From Mangrovimicrobium sp048323675 (GTDB lineage Bacteria; Pseudomonadota; Gammaproteobacteria; Pseudomonadales; Halieaceae), in contig NZ_JBLWFK010000001.1 of the NCBI RefSeq assembly GCF_048323675.1, positions 124,001-188,000 of the forward strand: 64,000 bases of DNA. Direction: 5' to 3'. The translations under genes and the position numbers were made by a program. The notes under the pieces are model-generated. The model worked only from the letters and a program-made list of their open reading frames with translations. It made no database searches and had not been told where the DNA came from. This document shows positions 34,775 through 44,080 of the stretch, one piece after another. Numbering within the stretch: the first letter of the stretch is position 1; every line of letters begins with the position of its first letter.

Positions 34775-36556
34775 GTGCGCCATACCTTATTATTTCCCGA
34801 ATCGAGCGGTACCACGGGGGTCACGGTGATCAAGTCGAGAAAAATCAAGTCGCTGGAAAAGCAGATGGATGCGGCTGCCAGCTATGCCGAGTGGAAGGAG
34901 TCGGCGCTGGCCCACGATGAAGTGACGGGGGCGGCGCGCTGGCGCAAGATCGACCAGACCAGCCAGTACGACTACACCCAGATTCGCCTGCGTCTCGACC
35001 GCCTGCGCAGCCTGCGGGCGCGCCAGGATGACCAGGGCCTGCTGTTCGCGCTCAACGAGGGTATTCACGGCAACATGGGGGGTATGGGGCGCTCCACCCT
35101 CTACCGGCGCGCGCGCTTTGGTACCAAGCACCTGATCGAGCAGTATATCGACGAAATCGACGACGCCCTGCGCTACCTGGCCGAACTGCCCAGGGACCGT
35201 ATTGCGGTGCAGGACAAGCTGGATTTCTTCTACCGGGCCAACCTCTGTTTCGGCCGTTCCGGCCTGATGCTCAGTGGCGGCGGCGTCCTGGGTTTTTATC
35301 ACCTCGGGGTGATCAAGGTCATGCTGGAGCAGGGGCTCCTGCCGCGGGTGATCTCCGGCTCCTCCGCCGGTGCGCTGGTGTCCGGGGTGCTCGGCACCCA
35401 CACCGACGAGGAACTGATACGCTTTCTCGACCCGCAGAGCCTGCATTTCGAGGCCAAGCGCGAGGCCAGCGCGTTTTCCCGGATGTTCTTCGGTTCCAGC
35501 CCCTCTATCGACGTCGGCGACCTGCAGCGGCTGGTGGAGCGCATGATCCCGGACATGACCTTCCAGGAAGCCTATGAAAAAACCGGGCGCCAGATCAGCA
35601 TCACCGTGGCCCCGGCGGAACCCCACCAGCGCTCTCGCCTGCTCAACGCAATTACCTCGCCCAATGTCTATATGCGCTCGGCGGCCATGGCATCCTGCGC
35701 GGTGCCGGGAGTGTTTCCGCCGGTGGTGCTGATGGCCAAAAACGTGCACGGCGAACCACAGCCCTACCTGCCGACCCGCAAATGGGTGGACGGTTCCATC
35801 GCCGACGACCTGCCGGCCAAGCGGCTGTCGCGCCTCTACAGCACCAACCACTATATCGTCAGCATGGTGAACCCGGTGGTGACGCCGTTCATCGAGAACG
35901 AGAAAAAAAGCCGCAGCCCGGCTTCCCGGGCGCTGCGCGCCTTCGGTGTCGGCATGGGCAGGGAGGTGCTCAACCTCTACCGCGGCATGGTGCAAAAACA
36001 GGGTGACAACTGGCCGCGCATGAACATGGCGATCAACACCCTGCACGCCCTGATGGACCAGAACTACAGCGGCGACATCAACATCGTCCCCGGCTTCCGC
36101 TGGTACAACCCGCTGAAACTTCTTTCCCAAATCACCGAGGAAGACCTGGTGGCGCTGATGGAAGAGGGCGAGCGGTCCACATTCCCCAGGGTGGAAACCA
36201 TACGCCTGTGCACCAAGATCAGCCGGACGATGGAAGAACTGCTGCGCCGCTTCGAATACGGGGACCTGCGCCCTGATTCCAGCGATTACCAGCGACCGCG
36301 CTCCTCCCGGCGCCGGCCAACACCCACCCGTGCCGACCGCGAAGCGATGCGGGAGCACGGGGTGGAGTTCGAGGGTAAATCCGGCTCGACTGTTGTCCAG
36401 CCGGCAGCAGCAAAGAAAACCGCCGCCAGTAAAAAGTCCCCCGCGAAGAAGGCGCCGGCCGGGGAGCGGCCTGCTGCCGGGAAAGCGGCTGTGAAAAAGC
36501 GCGCTCCCCGCGCGGCTGCGAAAAGCACCAAGGCCAGCGGAGACAAGGCCGCCTGA
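34775..36556 (+). CDS. DUF3336-patatin phospholipase with Lys/Ala-rich tail
   Basis: 593 residues from GTG 34775; GTG 34826 is an alternative with a nearer GGGGG. Residues 20-165 match DUF3336, which precedes patatin in many bacterial and fungal lipases. The patatin domain has the oxyanion loop SGGGVLGFYHLG, nucleophile motif GSSAG and the aspartate in WVDGSIADD, so a Ser-Asp lipid acyl hydrolase is expected. The last 70 residues change character: repeated KKTAASKK, AKKAPAG and KKRAPRAAAK, like histone H1 or PhaF tails that bind DNA or anionic surfaces. No signal peptide is seen. A CBS gene follows after 40 bp with a good ribosome site. Confidence 0.88.
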   Translation: MRHTLLFPESSGTTGVTVIKSRKIKSLEKQMDAAASYAEWKESALAHDEVTGAARWRKIDQTSQYDYTQIRLRLDRLRSLRARQDDQGLLFALNEGIHGNMGGMGRSTLYRRARFGTKHLIEQYIDEIDDALRYLAELPRDRIAVQDKLDFFYRANLCFGRSGLMLSGGGVLGFYHLGVIKVMLEQGLLPRVISGSSAGALVSGVLGTHTDEELIRFLDPQSLHFEAKREASAFSRMFFGSSPSIDVGDLQRLVERMIPDMTFQEAYEKTGRQISITVAPAEPHQRSRLLNAITSPNVYMRSAAMASCAVPGVFPPVVLMAKNVHGEPQPYLPTRKWVDGSIADDLPAKRLSRLYSTNHYIVSMVNPVVTPFIENEKKSRSPASRALRAFGVGMGREVLNLYRGMVQKQGDNWPRMNMAINTLHALMDQNYSGDINIVPGFRWYNPLKLLSQITEEDLVALMEEGERSTFPRVETIRLCTKISRTMEELLRRFEYGDLRPDSSDYQRPRSSRRRPTPTRADREAMREHGVEFEGKSGSTVVQPAAAKKTAASKKSPAKKAPAGERPAAGKAAVKKRAPRAAAKSTKASGDKAA

Positions 36557-36596
36557 ATGACCGGCCCGTAAGAGGCCCCGATACAAGGAGATAACA

Positions 36597-37025
36597 ATGC
36601 CAGGTCCAAGCACAGTCAATGAATGCATGCGGCGCAATCCGCTGACCATCAAACAGGGCGCCAACCTCGTGGAGGCCATCGAGACCATCGTCAACAACAA
36701 GTTGACCGGACTGACCGTGGTCGACGACGGCGGCCTGGTTGTCGGGGTCCTCTCGGAACTCGATTGCATCCGGGCGGTACTGACCTCGCTGTACAACGAC
36801 GGCGATCCGGAGCACGCCCTGGTGTCCGAGGTCATGACCCGGGCGGTCAACTCCTGCAAACCCGGCGACGGGATCGTCGAGGTGGCCCAGTCCATGCTCG
36901 ACACCCGCCAGCGCCGGCGCCCGGTGATCGAGGACGGCAAGCTGGTGGGGCAGGTCAGTTCCGCGAATATCCTCTGGGCGTTGATGGAGCACTCCCGGCG
37001 CAAGACCTTCGCACCGAAAGCCTGA
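36597..37025 (+). CDS. CBS-domain pair protein
   Basis: 142 residues with two CBS domains (about 6-60 and 75-130), seen in the pattern NLVEAIETIVNNKLTGLTVV with DDGGLVVGVLSELD, and then DGIVEVAQSMLDTRQRRRP with DGKLVGQVSSANIL. Such stand-alone pairs bind adenosine nucleotides and act as sensors. AAGGAG lies 7 bases before the ATG. It follows the patatin gene by 40 bp and precedes the pteridine reductase by 31 bp on the same strand; a partner protein is not evident. Confidence 0.9.
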   Translation: MPGPSTVNECMRRNPLTIKQGANLVEAIETIVNNKLTGLTVVDDGGLVVGVLSELDCIRAVLTSLYNDGDPEHALVSEVMTRAVNSCKPGDGIVEVAQSMLDTRQRRRPVIEDGKLVGQVSSANILWALMEHSRRKTFAPKA

Positions 37026-37056
37026 CGCCCCCGATTCGCCACATGCTGTAACCCCC

Positions 37057-37791
37057 ATGCCACAAGTTGCCCTGATTACCGGCGGCGCGCGCCGTATCGG
37101 CCGCGCCATCACGCTCTGCCTGCACGCCGCAGGTTACGACATCGCCCTGCATTACCGCAGTTCAGCGGCGGATGCCGAAGCCCTGGCCGCGCAGCTCAAT
37201 GCCCGGCGCAGCGCCAGCTGCGATCTGTTTGCCGCTGACCTCGCCGACCACAGCCAGGTACAGGCGCTCGGTGACGCGGTAAGCGCGCGCTACGCTGCGC
37301 TCGACCTGCTGGTCAACAACGCCTCCGGCTTCGAACCGACGCCATTGGAAAACTGCACGCCGGCGGCCTTCGACGCCATGCTGGACTCGAACCTGCGCGG
37401 CGCCTATTTCCTGACCCAGGCCCTGCTCGCTCCCCTGCGCAGTGCGGGTGGCTGTATCGTCAATGTCATCGATACCCATGTGCAGCGCCCGCTGCCGCAG
37501 TTCAATGCCTACGGCGCCGCCAAGGCCGGGCTGGCCTCGCTGACCCGCAGTTTCGCGGTGGAGCTGGGGCCGCAGATTCGCGTCAACGGCGTATCACCCG
37601 GCGCCATTCTCTGGCCGGAGGACGATGCCGCCTACGATGCGGAGACCCGCAAGGCGACCATCGAGGCCACCCCCCTGAAACGGCTGGGAGCGCCGGAGGA
37701 TATCGCCCGCACCGTGCTGTTCCTGGCCCGCGAGGCACCGTTTATCACCGGACAGGTCATCGCCGTGGACGGCGGGCGCGGGCTGACCTGA
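37057..37791 (+). CDS. Pteridine reductase (FolM/PTR1-type SDR)
   Basis: 244 residues. The N-terminus ALITGGARRIGRAI has the TGxxRRxG variant of pteridine reductases, with an Arg in place of the usual Gly of SDRs, binding NADPH through HYRSS. NNASGFEPTPL, the catalytic NAYGAAKAGL (YxxxK) and VNGVSPGAILWPE agree with the FolM-like group. It would reduce dihydromonapterin or biopterin-type pterins to tetrahydro forms. It ends the small plus-strand cluster. Confidence 0.9.
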   Translation: MPQVALITGGARRIGRAITLCLHAAGYDIALHYRSSAADAEALAAQLNARRSASCDLFAADLADHSQVQALGDAVSARYAALDLLVNNASGFEPTPLENCTPAAFDAMLDSNLRGAYFLTQALLAPLRSAGGCIVNVIDTHVQRPLPQFNAYGAAKAGLASLTRSFAVELGPQIRVNGVSPGAILWPEDDAAYDAETRKATIEATPLKRLGAPEDIARTVLFLAREAPFITGQVIAVDGGRGLT

Positions 37792-37829
37792 CACCATTGC
37801 CGCCAGGCTGTGCACGCCGCGGGGTAGGG

Positions 37830-38834
37830 CTACTCCGGGGCTGTTGGCGGCTGCGGTTGACGGTCCGCGAGGGGGATCAACGCTTCGAGGCTCTCCCTGT
37901 TCCCCGCCGCCAGGGCCTGGCGGATGGCTTGCGCCGTACTTTCGGACGACTCCAGCTGCGCATCCCCGGCGTAGTACTGGATGTACGCGCGAATGGCATC
38001 GGGGGTGCAAATGTCCGACCTGGTCTCGCATAGCGCGAGTTGCCAGGTGTAATAGTCGGACTCCTCATAGGCTGAATAGTGGGCCAGGTAGCTGGTAACC
38101 TGGGACAGCGCCGCCAGGTCGGTGCCAGGCGCTTCCAGTGCCGCGTCGATGATGTGCTGCCGCACAGTGCTGCCCTCGAAGGCCTCCGGGTGAATACTCG
38201 CCATCCACACCACAGCGTCGCGATTGCCCGCGTCGGCGGCTTTCTCCAGCCAGGCATAATGGGTTTCCCAGCGTGAAAGGTCATCGCCAATGATCACTGC
38301 CAGTGCGTCACAGCGTTCAGCACGAGCTTTCATCGTTGCAATGAACTGCTCGGGCAGTGTGTTTTGCTGCTCCAGCCGCTGGATGACGTCGGTTTTGCTC
38401 ACACCGAGGCATTCCTTCAGGGCCCTGGCGACCTGGAATTGGGATTTCGGGTCACCGCTTTCAGCGGCCTCGATATTTTCCCGGTACAGGTCCTCCGGAG
38501 TACGGAGATAAATACTGGATAACCCGGAGCCTTCTACTACGGAAAGGAATGGGGTGACACGCGTTGCAGCGAGATCGCGCCAGTTATAACCGAAGTACAT
38601 GCCTGCATCCGCATCGGCGCTGGCGGGCTCCCGGGACATCTCCTGTGGGCTCCGCACCGTCGGGGCTGGGTTGCCGCTACTTTTTTCCGCGGCACCCGCG
38701 GGTGCCGCCGGTGCGGTTGCCGGTGCCGGCAGCGGCCCGGGCAGCCCGGGAGAGGGCTGCCGCGGCCAGTAGTGGTAGAGCAGGACAAACGCGAGAAGCG
38801 TGGATACTGCGAGCGTCGGGTAGCGTGGTTTCAG
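37830..38834 (-). CDS. Membrane-anchored hypothetical protein, probable CTG start
   Basis: I do not recognise a family. The frame has an ATG-free N-terminus: the first standard start is GTG 38657 (275 residues), but the frame stays open upstream to a stop at 38841-38843. That extra part encodes a basic start (KPRYPT), a hydrophobic helix (LAVSTLLAFVLLYHYW) and a Pro/Ala linker, a clear membrane anchor. AGGAGG lies 11 bases before CTG 38834, the only start-like codon there, giving 334 residues. The soluble part is helical, with cysteines in CLGVSK, RCDALAVI and LCETRSDIC, and Sel1/TPR-like traits (YRENIEAAESGDPKSQFQ). It lies 20 bp after the APH-like gene, so cotranscription is likely. Confidence 0.65.
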   Translation of the reverse strand: MKPRYPTLAVSTLLAFVLLYHYWPRQPSPGLPGPLPAPATAPAAPAGAAEKSSGNPAPTVRSPQEMSREPASADADAGMYFGYNWRDLAATRVTPFLSVVEGSGLSSIYLRTPEDLYRENIEAAESGDPKSQFQVARALKECLGVSKTDVIQRLEQQNTLPEQFIATMKARAERCDALAVIIGDDLSRWETHYAWLEKAADAGNRDAVVWMASIHPEAFEGSTVRQHIIDAALEAPGTDLAALSQVTSYLAHYSAYEESDYYTWQLALCETRSDICTPDAIRAYIQYYAGDAQLESSESTAQAIRQALAAGNRESLEALIPLADRQPQPPTAPE

Positions 38835-38854
38835 GGTTGATCAGGCCTCCTGCC

Positions 38855-39874
38855 TCAATCGATCAGCGCCACCGCCATTTTCGCCAGCGGTTCCACCATG
38901 GCGCCGCGTGATTTTGCCTCGCTGCTGGACGCGTTGCCCTGCTCGGCGCGCTTGGCCACGCCCTGCAGGATGGCGGCCAGGCGGAACAGGGAAAAGATCA
39001 GGTAGAAGTTCCAGTTGGCGATGCCGTCGCGGCCGGTGCGTTCGCAGTAGCGGGCCACGTATTCCTCGTCGCTGGGAATGCCCAGGGATTTGCGGTCGAT
39101 CCCGGCGAGACCGGCGATAGAGCCGTCGCCGGGCAGCATCCAGGCCATGCACTGGTTGGCGAGATCCGCCAGCGGGTTGCCGAGGGTGGATAACTCCCAG
39201 TCCAGCACCGCGATCACCTCGGGTTTCTCGGGGTGGAACATCAGGTTGTCGAGGCGGAAGTCGCCGTGCACCAGGCTGACCCGGCCGTCGTCCTCGGGCA
39301 TATTGGCGTCGAGGTATTCCATCAGGCGGTCCATCTCCGGGATGGGTTTCAGCTCCGATGCCCGGTACTGCTTGCTCCAGCGACCCAACTGGCGCTCGAA
39401 GTAATTGCCGGGCTTGCCGTAATCGCCGAGCCCGACCGCGTCGATATCCACATTGTGCAGGGCGGCGAGGGTGGCGTTCATGGAATCGTAGTAGGCTGCC
39501 CGCTCCGCATTGTCGCGGGCCTCGGGCAGGGCCGGTTTCCACAGGATGCGGCCCTCGAGGAATTCCATGACGTAGAACATCGATCCGATGACCGATTCGT
39601 CGTCGCACAGGACGAAGGTTCGCGGCACCGGCACGTCTGTGGCCTGCAGGGCGCTGATCACCCGGTATTCTCGGTCCACCGCATGGGCGGACTTGAGCAG
39701 TTCCCCCGGCGGCTTGCGCCGCAGAACATAGGTGCCGCCCGGCGAAGTGAGCTTGAAGGTGGGGTTGGACTGTCCACCGGCAAACTTCTCGGCTTGCAGC
39801 GGGCCGGTGAAACCCGGCATGTGCGCGGCGAGGTACTCTTCCAGGCGCGCGGTATCGAGATCGAGTGTGGTCAT
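38855..39874 (-). CDS. APH-family phosphotransferase (ACAD10/11-like kinase domain)
   Basis: 339 residues from ATG 39874; the upstream extension to 40033 is without homology. It is a kinase-like fold of the aminoglycoside phosphotransferase family: FAGGQSNPTFKL and YVLRRKPPGELLKSAH carry the nucleotide loop and lysine, LVHGDFRLDNLMFH is the catalytic loop with Asp and Asn, and VIAVLDWELSTLGNPLADL holds the metal-binding Asp. Members of this branch occur next to acyl-CoA metabolism genes and resemble the kinase part of ACAD10/11, which phosphorylates 4-hydroxyacyl-CoA; antibiotic resistance is unlikely. Confidence 0.88.
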   Translation of the reverse strand: MTTLDLDTARLEEYLAAHMPGFTGPLQAEKFAGGQSNPTFKLTSPGGTYVLRRKPPGELLKSAHAVDREYRVISALQATDVPVPRTFVLCDDESVIGSMFYVMEFLEGRILWKPALPEARDNAERAAYYDSMNATLAALHNVDIDAVGLGDYGKPGNYFERQLGRWSKQYRASELKPIPEMDRLMEYLDANMPEDDGRVSLVHGDFRLDNLMFHPEKPEVIAVLDWELSTLGNPLADLANQCMAWMLPGDGSIAGLAGIDRKSLGIPSDEEYVARYCERTGRDGIANWNFYLIFSLFRLAAILQGVAKRAEQGNASSSEAKSRGAMVEPLAKMAVALID

Positions 39875-40053
39875 TAGTGTCACTTTTCTGCTATCGAATC
39901 GGCCCTGCGGGCAGGCCGGCCGATCATACCCCACGATGAATTGCAGGGCCAATTGGGCAAGCGGCCGACCGATGCCCCCGATGTGCGGGCTGTCCGGCGC
40001 GCTACTCGCCTGATTCGAACCGGGCGCCGGCAAAGCTCTGGTACACTGCCCGG

Positions 40054-40590
40054 GTGAGCCAGCAGATGTATGACAGTATCGAACCCATCGGGGAAACCGC
40101 GCGCCAACAGGTCCGTGCGGCGACCCTGGCCTGTATCCGCGATGCGGAGATCGCCCTCGGCCGGCAGTTGCCGAGGCTGGAAATCTGTTTCGATCTCAGC
40201 GGGGGTACGGCGGGGATGTTCCGGGCGCGGGATGCCCTGCGCCAGATCCGCTACAACCCCTGGATATTCGCCAAGCACTGGGAGGACAACCTGGCCAATA
40301 CCGTGCCCCACGAAGTCGCGCATTTCCTGGTGCACGAAACCCGCGGCCGCCGGCGAGTCCGTCCCCACGGTCCGGAGTGGCGCCTGTGGATGGACTTCTT
40401 CGGAGCCGATCCGGCAGTCACCTTCGACCTCGACATTTCCGGCGTACCCCGGCGGCGGCAGCGCACCCACGCCTATACCTGCGCCTGCCGTACCCACGAC
40501 CTGTCCTCTACCCGGCATAACCGCGTCCAGCGCGGCAGCCGCTATCTCTGTCGCTACTGCCACGGAGCGCTGGTTTACGCCGGGCGCTAG
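40054..40590 (+). CDS. sprT: SprT-like zinc metalloprotease-fold protein
   Basis: 178 residues from GTG 40054; ATG 40066 is possible. SprT-like domain with HEVAHFLVH (HExxH at about 86-90) as zinc site and a third ligand candidate in RPHGPEWRLWM. The C-terminus has a zinc ribbon: YTCACRTHD with later YLCRYCHG. Bacterial SprT is of unknown role; its eukaryotic relative Spartan degrades DNA-protein crosslinks. It diverges from the APH-like gene across 179 bp. Confidence 0.92.
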   Translation: MSQQMYDSIEPIGETARQQVRAATLACIRDAEIALGRQLPRLEICFDLSGGTAGMFRARDALRQIRYNPWIFAKHWEDNLANTVPHEVAHFLVHETRGRRRVRPHGPEWRLWMDFFGADPAVTFDLDISGVPRRRQRTHAYTCACRTHDLSSTRHNRVQRGSRYLCRYCHGALVYAGR

Positions 40591-40659
40591 TCGCCTTTTT
40601 TCAGCGGGTGTTGGCGCGGCTGGATGGCGTGGGGCGGCCGGGCGACTGCTCCGCCCGCA

Positions 40660-43524
40660 TCAGCCGTCCAGGTCCAGTTCCACGCCGCTGAACATTTCCT
40701 CCTCGGGCTTGAGCCTGGAGGACTGGTCGATGACCGCGCGATCGGCGGGCAATCCCAGGGTGTTGACCACGTGGGCCTTGGTGGCGGTCGCCCGCTGCTG
40801 GGCGAGGTCGAGCAGGGTGTCGTCGCCGATCGGGATGCCTTCCAGTACCCGGGCGTAGCGCTCGCGGAAGTTGGGTAGTTCCTCTTCCCCGGCGGCGAGC
40901 GCCTTGTAGCGCGCGTCGATCGCCTTGAGGTAGGCGTCGCTGCGATCGCTGATGTCGTCCCCGGAGAGGCCCGCCTCGAGCAACTGCTCGCGCAGGGCCG
41001 CCTCGCGCAGTTTGGCGCGGTCTGCCGCGAGATTCAGGCGGCCCTTGATCACCAGGGTAAGCTGCGGCCTTTGCTGCAGGGCTTCGGTCAGCTGGGCCAG
41101 GCGATCCGCGGTGACCGGCGAGATTTCCGCGCTGCCCACCGGGAAGGGCATGCGCTGCAGGTCCTCCTCACTGCCGACGAGATTGGCCAGCAGGTTGAAG
41201 GGGGCGGTGACCGCCTTGGTCAGCAGGTTGACGAAGGCGCCGACAATCACGCTGCTGAGGTCGAACTCGGGGCTGTCCACGTCGCCCTCCACCGGCACCT
41301 GCAGGTCGATGACCCCGCTGGCATCGGTGAGCAGGGCGAGGCCCAGTTTCAGCGGCAGGTCCAGGGCCTTGTCGCTGTCGATTTTCTCGCCCAGCCGCAA
41401 CTGGTCGATCAGGACCTTGTTGTCGCCTTTCAGGCGCTCGTTTTCGAGGCTGTAGTGCAGGTTGAGGGTCAGCAGGCCGCGTTCGATGGCGTAGCCGGCG
41501 TAGGTGCCGGAGTAGGGTGTCAGGGTGGCCATGTCGACACCGGTGAAATCCAGTTCGAGGTCCAGTGCCGGGCTCGCTGCAAAGGGCGCCGCGGTGCCGC
41601 CCAGGCTGACCGGGGCGTAGCCGTCCACGCTGCCCTTCAGGTCGATGGTCGCGCTGGCTCCGGGGCTGGAATCGATACCGGCGATCTCGCCATTGAGGTC
41701 GCCGATTACCGTGCGGAAATGAATCGGCAGGGATTCATCCTGGAAATCCAGCTCACTTCCGGTGATCAGAATCTGCGGCAGCTGCACCCGCCAGGGGGTC
41801 GAATCGGCGCTGGTATCCTCGATCACCGCCTGGGCCTGGGTGTCGGACAACTGTTCACGCCAGACATTGGACGCGTTGACCGTACCGTCCTCGGCGATAT
41901 GCAGGCGCCCGCGATAATCCTTGATGACCAGGCGGGCCAGCACGACCTCCTGCCCGGGGAGGTCCACGGCGAGTTGCTCCCAGCGCACACTGTCCCAGGA
42001 GGTGAGGGATTCCTCGGTATCCACGATGCGCCCGGAAAAACCGCTGATCTCGCCATCCATGGCGATCCGGGTCGGCAGGAAATCGGCGAGGGTGACCTTG
42101 CCCTCCACGCCGAGTTCGCCGCCGGTGATGCGGGCGTGCAGGGGCGCCGGCAGGTTCGGGTTGAACCAGTCCAGTGGCAGCCCGCTGAGGCTGTAGTCGA
42201 TGTCGCCGCTGCCCGGCTCCAGTTGCAGGGCGCCGTCCACGCTGACGCTGGCTGCACCGTTTACCGTGAGTGCGAGTTGCAACGGGGAGTTGCCGCCCAG
42301 CGGCCAGTTGAGGTTTTCGATATTGGCGGTAAGCGGCTGGACCTGCATGAGGGCCGGCTCGGTGTATTCCGAGCGCCAGCCAATCCGGCCGTCCTGCAGG
42401 CGCACGCTGGCGATGTTCGCCGTCCAGGCGGTGTCGCTGCCGGACGCGGCGGTAGCGGCAGCTGCCGGCTGGTTGGGGTCGGGCAGAGCGGGCTGGTTGG
42501 GATCGGCCGCAGCGCTGACCGGTGCCAGCATGTCCGCGAGACTGGCCCGCGGGCCTTCGCTCCAGCCGTCCACGGCAAGGCCGTCCAGCAGGATGCCCCC
42601 GATACTCGCTCGCTGCTGGCGGGTGTCCACCGCGATGTCGCTGATCAGCAGTTGGCCCAGTTGCAGTCCGGTATCGGGCAGGGCGTTGGGGTCCTGGGGT
42701 ACGAGCGACAGCTCCTTGAGTTCGAATTCGCCCTTGCTGATCGCGGCAGTAAAACCTGCGGACCAGTCCAGCCGGTAATCGCCGCTGATATGCACTTCAC
42801 CGCGCTGCAGTTCAAAATTCAGCCAGGGTTTCGCGAAGCGCCAGACGGGCCTCAATTGCAGGTGGGATATATCCAGTTTGCCCGCGCTGGTCTGTTCGGG
42901 AAGGGAAACATCGCCGGTCCAGCGAAGCAGGCCCCCATCCTCGCCGCTCAGCTCGATGCTATAGGGGTCGTGCTCGTCATCGTGCACCGTGGTGAGGTCG
43001 GTCACGTGGAGATCGAGGTGCTCCCAGTAAGTGCTGTACACATCCTCGCGGGCTTCGTCCGTGTAGTCGATGCGTTCGGCCTCGAAATCCACCTTGTTGA
43101 TGGTAATCGCCGGCAAGCCCGTATCCTCAGCTGGCGGGGCCTCTTCGCCGGAATCCGGCGGGAACATATCGGAAAAGTTGAAGTTGCCATCGGCGAGTCG
43201 CCGCACATCCACGCGCAGTCCCTGCACGGCCACTGCATCCAGCACCAGACCCTTTTCGACCAGGCTCTCGAGCGAAAGATCCACCACAGCGCTGTGCAGC
43301 GAGAGGAATTCATCCCCGTCCGGCTCCAGCAGGCGCACGCCGCGCACCTGTGCAGCGAGGGTGAAGGGATTGAACAGGATTGCGTCGGACTGCAGTTCCC
43401 GGTTCAGGTACTGCTCCACCAGGCGTGGCGCGAGGAAGTTTGCCGCGGGGATGATTACCAGCACTACCAGTGCCAGATAGGCAATATAAGCAGCCGCCAG
43501 CACCTTGAGTGTGGTCTTCAGCAC
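40660..43524 (-). CDS. DUF748 (AsmA-like) large envelope protein
   Basis: 954 residues. A single N-terminal membrane helix (about 8-29) leads into a long periplasmic region rich in beta strands of the DUF748/AsmA type, starting LAPRLVEQYLNRELQSDAI and with repeated AVDLSL and DISG-like strands. The segment ATLTPYSGTYAGYAIERG is typical of DUF748. The last 150 residues resemble an OmpA-like turn (LTLVIKGRLNLAADRAKLREA). Related proteins are long beta-groove candidates for lipid transfer between membranes; that role is inferred. It is monocistronic and followed in the upstream direction by a repeat island. Confidence 0.85.
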   Translation of the reverse strand: MLKTTLKVLAAAYIAYLALVVLVIIPAANFLAPRLVEQYLNRELQSDAILFNPFTLAAQVRGVRLLEPDGDEFLSLHSAVVDLSLESLVEKGLVLDAVAVQGLRVDVRRLADGNFNFSDMFPPDSGEEAPPAEDTGLPAITINKVDFEAERIDYTDEAREDVYSTYWEHLDLHVTDLTTVHDDEHDPYSIELSGEDGGLLRWTGDVSLPEQTSAGKLDISHLQLRPVWRFAKPWLNFELQRGEVHISGDYRLDWSAGFTAAISKGEFELKELSLVPQDPNALPDTGLQLGQLLISDIAVDTRQQRASIGGILLDGLAVDGWSEGPRASLADMLAPVSAAADPNQPALPDPNQPAAAATAASGSDTAWTANIASVRLQDGRIGWRSEYTEPALMQVQPLTANIENLNWPLGGNSPLQLALTVNGAASVSVDGALQLEPGSGDIDYSLSGLPLDWFNPNLPAPLHARITGGELGVEGKVTLADFLPTRIAMDGEISGFSGRIVDTEESLTSWDSVRWEQLAVDLPGQEVVLARLVIKDYRGRLHIAEDGTVNASNVWREQLSDTQAQAVIEDTSADSTPWRVQLPQILITGSELDFQDESLPIHFRTVIGDLNGEIAGIDSSPGASATIDLKGSVDGYAPVSLGGTAAPFAASPALDLELDFTGVDMATLTPYSGTYAGYAIERGLLTLNLHYSLENERLKGDNKVLIDQLRLGEKIDSDKALDLPLKLGLALLTDASGVIDLQVPVEGDVDSPEFDLSSVIVGAFVNLLTKAVTAPFNLLANLVGSEEDLQRMPFPVGSAEISPVTADRLAQLTEALQQRPQLTLVIKGRLNLAADRAKLREAALREQLLEAGLSGDDISDRSDAYLKAIDARYKALAAGEEELPNFRERYARVLEGIPIGDDTLLDLAQQRATATKAHVVNTLGLPADRAVIDQSSRLKPEEEMFSGVELDLDG

Positions 43525-43687
43525 GTCGTGTTTCCGGAATTCATGTACAGCCTACTATAGCCCGAATGGCCGGTGCTTTCCCGGAAACCTGCCCTTGCTT
43601 TGTTCGCCGGGCGCGCTTTTGCTGGTTTTTTTTTGGGGCGCGAGGTTGATAGTGTTTTCGCACCGGGGGCGGGCGGCCTGGCGGCCG

Positions 43688-43942
43688 CTGCATTGGCGCC
43701 GGATGGTGCATGTCTTTTGCTCCATTGCGGGTGCTTGCGGCGCGTTGGCCTGTTGGTGCCCGGAATTGCCGCGTGGCTGCCGGGTTTTGAATGGGTCTTG
43801 AGATTACATGCTACCTGGCTGCACGGTAGCTGGTGTGGTGGCATGGCGCATCGCGTTGCGGTGGCGGATCCGCTGCAAGATCGAGTTCGCACCGACGCCC
43901 TCCAAGTCCGCAAAAGACATGCACCACCCGACGCCAATGCGG
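43688..43942 (+). repeat. 255-bp repeat element, copy 1, with terminal inverted repeats
   Basis: Its ends (43688-43720 and 43910-43942) are about 33-bp inverted repeats of each other, including GGTGCATGTCTTTTGC against GCAAAAGACATGCACC. The interior contains the conserved core ATTACATGCTACC, a hairpin GCTACC-GGTAGC, and a right-hand ACCGACGCCCTCCAAGTCC. No transposase or target-site duplication was seen. Confidence 0.75.
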
Positions 43943-44025
43943 GTGCCAAACGACAGCTGACGGAACTCCGGGCTGGCTTGCTCCTCGAAGCGGGTGAAAT
44001 GCGAAGGCTAAAACCAAGCTTTAGT

Positions 44026-44053
44026 AAACCGCAAACCGCAAACCGCAAACCGG
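44026..44053. repeat. Tandem 7-bp repeat
   Basis: AAACCGC is repeated in direct orientation, three exact copies and a fourth ending in G, in the spacer between the two large inverted elements. Likely a slippage product; no function is evident. Confidence 0.85.
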
Positions 44054-44080
44054 ACCAGTGTACGAAAGCCTGGGGTTACC

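Noticed and set aside
38855..39874. Aminoglycoside resistance kinase
   Set aside because: The fold is APH-like, but the sequence belongs to the acyl-CoA-associated ACAD10-like branch and there is no resistance context.
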